Below, one piece after another: positions 57,388 through 64,000 of a stretch of 64,000 nt of DNA. The notes beneath the pieces are model-generated. The model worked only from the letters and a program-made list of their open reading frames with translations, ran no database searches and was not told the DNA's origin. The DNA is from Ceriagrion tenellum (Eukaryota > Arthropoda > Insecta > Odonata > Coenagrionidae): assembly GCA_963169105.1 (NCBI GenBank), contig OY720639.1, positions 100,507,417 to 100,571,416 of the forward strand, written 5' to 3'. Every line of letters starts with the position of its first letter. The first letter of the stretch is position 1. The translations under genes and the position numbers were made by a program.

Positions 57388-57548
57388 AACTTGGTTTTCC
57401 TCAACTGATTTATTTTTCCTCCACTGACTTTTTTTTCCTCCAATGATTCGATACGACGATGTCATCATCAAGTACCTTAAGATGACACCATTGTGTCTAA
57501 AAATATTGTATACCAAGGAAATAAATCAGTGGAGGAAAACCAAGTGAT
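57388..57548. repeat. Foldback with ~30-nt arms
   Basis: cttggttttcctcaactgattt and aaatcagtggaggaaaaccaag are inverted. Between them a gacgatgtcatcatc..gatgacaccattgtgtc region is partly symmetric. Confidence 0.65.
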
Positions 57549-58309
57549 TTTTTTTCATTTTTGAGCAACAAGATTCTTGAATTGTGGTCACATATGCATT
57601 GGCTATGAGAGAAACTTATAAGATACCACAAATCAAGTATCTTGTTGTTATTGTTTTTATTTTATATTCGTCATGAAGATATGATATTGGTTAGGAATCA
57701 TTAGTATGTCATTGCGTTTCGAAGTAAAATCTGTGCATGTGACATCGAATTATTTCAAAATATACGTCGAGTTACATGAGGCTACGTGTTAAAATAGCTG
57801 CTAATTGCCATTAAATCAAATCACTGCTATTTCAATTTCCCCCACTGCTATCTACACATATTTTTGAAATGCACACGTATGCAAAATGTCACCAAAATCA
57901 GTTCACTAACGAAAATCGTTCCATACATCTTAAATCGTAATGACTTTGCACAGTTTCAACGGCATTGTTACACAAATACAAAGATTGATTCCCTGAATGC
58001 GGCCTACGGTTACACGTTCGCCTCATTTGCACAAAAATATAACTTAAAATGCGATCACATCGAATTTAACCTTGTACTCCCAACTGATCGGTATTTCTGA
58101 GTCATTTGCTAAAAAAGCCTGGAAAGATTTTCTAACGATAATTTTAGCAGGCCTTAAGGACTAAATAGATGCCTTCTTTTACTGTCCATGAAGATTGACA
58201 CTCTTAATGGGAGAAGAGGGCTTTAAACCATCTTCTATAGGTGAGGTAAAACCTTATTCCATCATGAAGGATCTCAGATTTTCCCGGCGTATCTGATAGA
58301 TAAAGGTTT

Positions 58310-58352
58310 CTCGGGTTTTCCACACTGCTCACCCGGTGGAAAACCCAAGAAA
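58310..58352. repeat. Small inverted repeat
   Basis: gggttttccac and gtggaaaaccc, separated by about 12 nt. A similar gtggaaaaccc lies at about 25310. Confidence 0.5.
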
Positions 58353-58610
58353 CATCCCCTATTCCATCACTTTTTACGAGAGAAGATACAGAAATAAAGA
58401 CGGTTGCCTCAGCCAAAATTACGGTAGATACTATGAAACACGTAGACATTTTCGTGAGATTAGATCGCACTAAATTTAAATTCAATAAGCAAGTAAAATT
58501 AAGATTTTGACCGGAGTATACTGTCATTGGGGGACATTCATAAATGTCCCCCAATCTAATAATTTTGATAGAAATTCGTCTCAGACATGACAAAAAAATG
58601 TATCAGTATA

Positions 58611-58770
58611 TTCTACACTTAAAATGTTTATTGTCAGCCCAGGTTTCGATTTCATTGCAACCATCATCAAGGTACATTTACATCATATGCGAGTCAACAT
58701 ATAGAGATACCTTGATAATGATTGCTGTGCAGTCGAAACCTGGGTTGGCAATAAACTTTTAAAGTGTGAA
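58611..58770. repeat. Foldback with CGAAACCTGGG arms
   Basis: ttctacacttaaaatgtttattg.cagcccaggtttcg..accatcatcaagg and its inverse ccttgataatg..gtcgaaacctgggttggcaataaactttt..aagtgtga. The same architecture as 32270-32465. Confidence 0.7.
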
Positions 58771-59052
58771 ATGTACGAAGATTTTTTTTCGTAATGTTTC
58801 TGACAGTTTTCCACAAATATTCGCCTTCAACTATAAATTTTACTTTAGAAATTTGTCTTCCTCCGCGCAATATATTTTTGGAATGATTTCAGCAGATTCA
58901 GGCGAGATATCGTGGAATTTCGTCATATTATAAGAGTGCAATTGTTATTCTGTTATAATATTCTTCAATATCTTCCACGTGAATGTGTTACGCAGGACAT
59001 TTTAAAACGTTAAAAAATGTCATAGGTTTTAATAGGCATGAAATGATCCCCA

Positions 59053-59262
59053 TTACTTTTTACCCATCATTTTAAAGGCCAAATAACCGTGATTGGAACA
59101 TCTTCCGTTGATTCTCTCTGACTTTGAGGATAGCTCAGCGTTTAAAGGATTCCGATCACATGGTCCTGACACCAACAAGGACCTGCATCCATAATCCCAG
59201 AAGCCGTCAGACGCGGAAAAAATTAGTATTGCAACACCGATAATGAAGAATTGACGAGTCAT
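59053..59262 (-). CDS. Small secreted-peptide-like ORF, unknown
   Basis: From the ATG at 59262 the minus strand encodes about 69 residues. MTRQFFIIGVAILIFSASDG looks like a signal peptide (a polar start, hydrophobic FIIGVAILIF core, small residues before the likely cleavage site). A short mature part WDYGCRSLLVSGPCDRNP with three cysteines and a KMMGKK end follows. An in-frame ATG seven codons upstream (59283) would spoil the signal. No homologue is recognised. It may be a first exon or chance; transposon origin is not apparent. Confidence 0.35.
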   Translation of the reverse strand: MTRQFFIIGVAILIFSASDGFWDYGCRSLLVSGPCDRNPLNAELSSKSERINGRCSNHGYLAFKMMGKK

Positions 59263-59668
59263 TCGACACATCATGTAAGTCAAAAAAATTACACAGACCC
59301 CAACGGCTACTGTAAGAAATTGGTCAATAATATTTTCAATGAATTGATAGGGCAGATTACGAAACGTTATGTGAGGTGTAAGAACGTCGAGTCAAAAAAA
59401 TTTCCTCTCTCATGCCATGCATCAAATGAATAATACAGGAAGCATATTGGGTTAACAAAACTTAACCTATATGCACGTCAAGAGAATGAGATATCTATTC
59501 TCAGATCGATTTGGCCGGTTCAGCTCGGTATGGTAAACGCAACGGGCTAGTGGGATCGATATAAGAAGCGGGCTGACTCGGCCCGCTTTCTCTGCCAGTC
59601 TGAGATTTAAAATCGATATTTCAATCGATTTGCACTGGTAAACCAGGCGATACAAGTCGTCTGGTTTA

Positions 59669-59862
59669 GGGTGCTTTCGATTTGCGGCTATAGCCGGCGA
59701 TAGACGGCGATCGCCACGCCGAGGAGCTTTCGAGTTAGCTGAATAGCCGCCTATCGCCGGCTATCGGTGGCTCTCCGCCATGAGGAGAGCAGAACAAAGT
59801 ATGATCAATTTGCGCAACTGCCGTCTATCGCCGGCGATCGCCGTTCTGAATCGAAAGCACCC
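59669..59862 (+). mobile_element. 194-nt foldback MITE, copy 1
   Basis: Ends GGGTGCTTTCGATT and AATCGAAAGCACCC are perfect inverses and are flanked by TTA on both sides (59666-59668 and 59863-59865). The interior repeats ctatcgccggc and gcgatcgcc in both orientations. Non-coding. Confidence 0.88.
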
Positions 59863-60079
59863 TTAGAATGTTAAGATCGATCCGAGTTCATATCGATCTG
59901 AGTTCGATTGGTAAACGTAGTGAATGACATTCTAAACGCTAAGAAATGGAAGAACATGACAAACAATCATATTTCTCATTAAGTAAATTAGCCACACTTT
60001 GATTAATAATAATCATAATATTAAACATTGTATTTTGTAGCACTGCGTGACTTAAATTATCACTTAAGACACGATTTTC

Positions 60080-60706
60080 AGCAGTAAAAAATAGCAAGCT
60101 CCGTCTATTTGCCAATGATGCAGTAGTGTATAAGGAAATTAGAAATGAAGAGGACATCCAGTCTTTAGCTAAGGATTTAGATGCGATTTCTGATTGTTGT
60201 GATAGTTGGTAGCTAGTATTAAATTTGAAGAAATGCGCGATAATGAACTTTTGGAAAAAGAATGACTTTACCCGGAATTATTATTGCATCAAAGAAAAGA
60301 AAATATCTAACGTAGAATCTATTAAATACTTAGGCGTCACCATCACTGAAGACATGGGGGAAACACATCATGGAAATAACTGGTGTAGCAAACCGTAGAT
60401 TAGTATTCGTAAAAAGGGTTCTAGACAAATGCAATGAGAAAGTACGAGTAGTATGCTATTTTACACTTGTCAGGCCTCATTTAGTATATGCCGCTAGTAT
60501 ATGGGATCCGTACGAGGAAGGTTTAATAAAAGAATTAGAGCGTGTGCAAAGGAGATCCGCTAGATTTGTTAAAGGCCGTTATGATAATTGGATAAGAGTT
60601 ACGAATTTAATAGAAGAACTAGGATGGGAATTACTATCAGAACGCAGGTTAAAATTTAGGTGAAACCTTTTAAGTAAATTCGAAACCGCTTTGTTCACAG
60701 ATGACG

Positions 60707-60745
<39 letters not shown>

Positions 60746-61068
60746 GAACCCCTGCGTATTATGCTACCGATAGATTTAAAATGTCATTTTACCCGCGTAC
60801 TATAAGAGAGAACAATAGGCAGCGTAGCAAAGGGATAAGTAGGTGAAATATAGTTGGAGTAGTCAGTAGTGCATGATGCATGAAATAACAATCAATAATA
60901 CCTTTCTTATTATGTAGATACTAACCATATAGCTGCATGTGACCCTATTATCTAGCGTATCTCCCTTAAATATCCTAGTTGCATGGCAATAGTGCATGTT
61001 TGGTGATCTTCACCCCCTGCCACCCACCCTCGTGGTGGCTCGCAGGGTATCACGTAGATGTAGATGTA
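60080..61068 (+). mobile_element. CR1-like family A LINE, 5'-truncated copy with AT microsatellite
   Basis: Begins at the codons for VKNSKLRLFADDAVVY (here FANDAVVY), runs through YLGVTITED, LVRPHLVYAASIWDPYEEG, FVKGRYDNWIRV, then the 3' UTR, hairpin and TAGATG tail. The ATG at 60370 opens 97 codons. The tract (AT)n at about 60707-60742 sits where the intact copy has gatatatatta. Confidence 0.9.
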
Positions 61069-62157
61069 GTAATGTCAGAATAATTAAATATTTACTTATT
61101 TGAACCATCATCTATGTTTGTATCACTATGTTTTTAGAACATAAGAAACTTATTTGAATAGACATCTATTGCATCTTGTTATTATATCCATATAGCCATT
61201 ACTGGTTTATTAAAAAAATTGTCATCTAGTTTCAGGTGATATAACTCTGTGAATTTCTTTAAAATTATAACAAGTTTCGTAGATGAAATTCCTAGAAATG
61301 GCTACACTTTTATTCGGTTCATTTAATAGGAATCGATAAATTTGTTCAAATGTAGATTAAATGGACACTGGTTTAATTGTATCTTCTAGCCATGAATATA
61401 CATTACGGATTCTCGACTCGTCTCCAGAAACTGTTGCCTAGAATTCCGTAAACAAACATTGTTTTCGATTGAGTCGCCGTCTAGTGATGAAAGACGGCAG
61501 TTCAAATGTATATTCCGTCTACAGATCGTAAGTAATCACGTCTTACCGGTTTTACTCACCAGTAATCATAATGCAGTGGATGAAAAATGTGGGACGCGGG
61601 ACGTAATCATACTCTTTTTTATTTTAATATTTTCCGGTCTACGGATATATTTAATTCCTCTCCAAATTCAATTGTACTATGCACAATTAAATTCTAAATA
61701 CTTACTTCGTGAATATCGTTCTACGGCAATTTGATAATAATACGAGGTGAAAAAAGTGGAATGAATAGGAAGACGGATACAAGTACTATAAGGATTTCGA
61801 GACCAAGATCCAACAATATCATCTATGAATGATAAATTGCGTCAATAACTATCACTTAAATAACAAATAAAGGAGAGATTGTTGAACCCACTACGAGGCC
61901 ACACATGAAGAGTAGGGTACACATTAACATCCACATCAATCTATCTAAATCATACCTGCTGATTCCTAAGGCTCTCAACAGGTAATAAACCAAAAAATGT
62001 AGCTGTAAATTAACAGTAAAAGATCCACACAGCAGGGAAAAGGCTAATGATGGAAGTTTCATATGCCTCTTACACACTTCCTGCAGTAGATATTTCCTCT
62101 CTGGCATTTACAAAGTAACTGTTAGGTCTGAAAAATAGCCAGCTATTATTCACAGCA

Positions 62158-62402
62158 TCTACATCTATCTACATCTACGTAATACCCTGCGAGCCACCAC
62201 GAGGGTGTGTGGCAGGGGGTGAAGATCACCAAACATGCACTATTGCCATGTAAGTAGGATATATAATGTAGACATGCTAGAAAATAGGGTCATAGTTTAT
62301 TAGTTACTACTGTAGATTATTAGTTATTGCAAGTAATTGCAGTAGTTATTACAATAGAATATTAGTTACTACGTTATAGTACAGGTTAAAATCTACATAA
62401 TA
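62158..62402 (-). mobile_element. CR1-like family A LINE, 3' UTR copy
   Basis: Tail, hairpin and 3' UTR of the longer type (with the actgtagattattagttatt segment also present at 21355-21465). Confidence 0.88.
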
Positions 62403-62617
62403 AATCAAGTAGCATCAAATAGCATTAAGTAGTTCATATCTCTTCAATCGTTATTGAATATTCATCACAGTCTCACGTTAACAACAATCAACAACGGCCA
62501 TTTCGAGTCGACTGAGGAGACTTTTTTCTAAGTAGCGCCAAGGAGTGGGTGAACAAAAAGAGGACATTTAGGCAACACGTACCCTAGGCAACGATTTCAA
62601 ACATTTGAGTCCATAAC

Positions 62618-62811
62618 GGGTGCTTTCGATTTAGAACATCGGTCGCCGGCGATAGACGGCAGTTGCGCAAATCGATCTTACTTTGTTCGGCTATCCTCAT
62701 AGCGGAGAGCCACCCGTAGCCGGCGATAGGTGACTATTCCGCAAAATCGAAAGCACCGCGGCGTGGCGATCGCCGTCTATCGCCGGATATAGCCGCAAAT
62801 CAAAAGCACCC
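62618..62811 (-). mobile_element. 194-nt foldback MITE, copy 2
   Basis: Same length as copy 1 and in opposite orientation. Ends GGGTGCTTTCGATTT and AAATCAAAAGCACCC, flanked by aac on both sides (62615-62617 and 62812-62814). The homologous site at 39300-39310 lacks it. Confidence 0.88.
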
Positions 62812-62837
62812 AACGTACATATATTCATGCTTCTAGC

Positions 62838-63896
62838 ACACCTAAACAACATTTGTAATTTTGACTTGTTTATTTAAAACAATGCAAGAACTTGTTGGAC
62901 GATTGTCTTGCAATAGATAGCTCAAATTATTTCATAAATTGACTGTTATTGATAAAGACAATCTTCTGGTGCAGAAACAAATTGATGGCTCAAATTTTTG
63001 ATATGATAATACTCATACACCTCTCAAAAACCTGAAAATGAAGAGTAAACAACGGTAACTATGTATAGCTGGTTGTAAATTTTTATTTATAATATTGATA
63101 CGCATGACATTCTTATACCTCGGAGGATGTCGAATGTAAGTCAAACGAGCGATAAATTAGTAAACGATACTCGTGACTTAAAGTAGCTCTTTCACACAGC
63201 GTGTTATCGTAAACTTCACGCCGTGAAATAATGAGTCACTTAAGTCACTGGTATCGTAATGTGCTAGTACCAGACGACTTAAAACTACCTCTTTTTCATT
63301 AATCTTACCTTTTACCTTAATGAACCCGTCAGTCTTGTCGTAATGCCCACAGTTATTGTTCCATAACTTGTAGAAAATTATTATATCTGCATAAATGGAA
63401 TATGAAAATTGTTTGGAAAGATACGAATCGCAGAGTCACTTATGAGTCAACAAATCAATAAACCTATATTTTATCATTTTTTGAAGTAACCGATACCGCT
63501 GAAGCAACTGCGCGGCTAACTCCGTGGTTCTTTGAAAGAAACCTAATTTTTTTTTACTAATCCTTTAAGTTTTTCTTCATTCAGATAACATATCTCCCCC
63601 CACCCTGGAAACGGAAATCAAACGTCAAGCACTGCATCTGGGCGTTTGACCTCACGAATGAAATAAAAAAAGCCACGCGGGACTGTAAATTAAGACGTAA
63701 GGTTTTTTCAAACCAGGACTATACTGCCCTGCTAAGCCAAAAAACAGTAACTGACAAAAATAACACACTATGAGAGTAGATTTGATGTTGTTATTTTTGA
63801 CCTAGAGGATTAAAAAAAAACTAAGCAAAAATATCGTATATGTAGATAGACAGATATCACATCCAGCTTCCACCGTATCTACAGTATAACAGGAAA
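62838..63896. other. AT-rich spacer
   Basis: No gene, RNA or second-copy repeat found. Confidence 0.4.
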
Positions 63897-63967
63897 CCTG
63901 GATACCGCAGTGGTCTGTGCACTGGCCAGGCAAACCAAAGGTTCGTGGTTCGATTCCCGTCATGTTA
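63897..63967 (+). tRNA. tRNA-like sequence (probable SINE head)
   Basis: TACCGCAGTGGTCTGTGC (A-box-like) and TTCGTGGTTCGATTCCCG (B box) match the tRNA-like sequence at 16914-16984, with similar middle parts (ccaaaggt). The acceptor ends do not pair cleanly. Confidence 0.5.
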
Positions 63968-63973
63968 GAGTTT

Positions 63974-64000
63974 TCTATTTAGAATATGCCGCTAGTATAT
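63974..64000 (+). mobile_element. CR1-like family A LINE, left edge of a truncated copy
   Basis: The last bases encode the LEYAASI part of ORF2 in the plus sense and continue off the window. Confidence 0.7.

Larger units (their letters stand above)
61391..62829. mobile_element. TIR element with 8-bp target duplication, copy 2 (twice interrupted)
   Basis: Ends CATGAATATACATT and TATATTCATG; cttctagc occurs on both sides (61383-61390, 62830-62837). Compared with copy 1 (38687-39318) it carries extra sequence at about 61610-62470 (which includes a LINE A fragment) and the 194-nt MITE at 62618-62811. Confidence 0.85.

Noticed and set aside
1..64000. CRISPR array, rRNA genes, retroviral or LTR elements
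   Set aside because: No regularly spaced short repeats, no rRNA core motifs, and no gag/pol-type or LTR pairs were seen. The RT frames are of LINE or Penelope type.

Overview
This window is eukaryotic, intergenic or intronic animal DNA, most probably from an arthropod. Signs are dense non-LTR retrotransposons of CR1/L2-like, RTE-like and Jockey-like types, Penelope-like elements with GIY-YIG domains, MITEs with target-site duplications, tRNA-derived SINE heads, and nuclear tRNA-Gly(GCC) genes with Pol III T-runs. I cannot name the species from sequence alone. There are no bacterial-style operons and no viral genome. Almost every long open frame belongs to a transposable element.

The centrepiece is a nearly complete CR1-like LINE (called family A here) at about 17.6-21.6 kb. 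It has a decayed esterase-type ORF1 overlapping an intact ORF2 (endonuclease plus reverse transcriptase), a 3' UTR with a hairpin, and a (TGTAGA)n tail. About nine 5'-truncated family A copies lie elsewhere in the window. Relatives B, C and E share the 3' hairpin and tail. Other LINEs are family D (RTE-like C-termini at 4.9-6.4, 8.9-9.5 and 27.4-28.0 kb), an RTE endonuclease at 1.4-2.5 kb, an RTE reverse transcriptase at 34.9-36.0 kb, family F (endonuclease at 41.4-42.8 kb, C-terminus at 56.6-57.4 kb, tails at 26.2 and 45.5 kb) and a Jockey-like fragment at 37.6-38.5 kb. Penelope-like remnants lie at 6.5-7.2 and 15.0-17.1 kb.

DNA transposons are mostly short and non-autonomous, and several are delimited to the base: a TTAA-flanked element (7545-8073), two hAT-like elements (10455-10694 and 31437-33002), a pair with 8-bp duplications and CATGAATATACAT-type ends (38687-39318 and 61391-62829), a pair of 194-nt foldback MITEs with 3-bp duplications (59669-59862 and 62618-62811), a pogo-like pair (46.1 and 47.1 kb) and a mariner transposase C-terminus (41.15 kb). 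Several are nested in each other, so a relative order of insertion can be read.

Five sequence-identical tRNA-Gly(GCC) genes occur between 7 and 37 kb. Four of them lie in the arms of two large inverted duplications (23.7-29.2 kb and 30.7-37.1 kb).

The best candidate for a host protein gene is on the minus strand at about 48.8-49.65 kb. A serine/threonine-proline-rich exon, a 104-nt GT-AG intron and a terminal exon can be read, with an in-frame TAG inside the last exon. A CpG-rich block at 53.25-54.45 kb lies upstream of it and may be its promoter. A small secreted-peptide-like ORF (59053-59262, minus) is a weaker host candidate. Stretches between these features are AT-rich and show no gene I can support.
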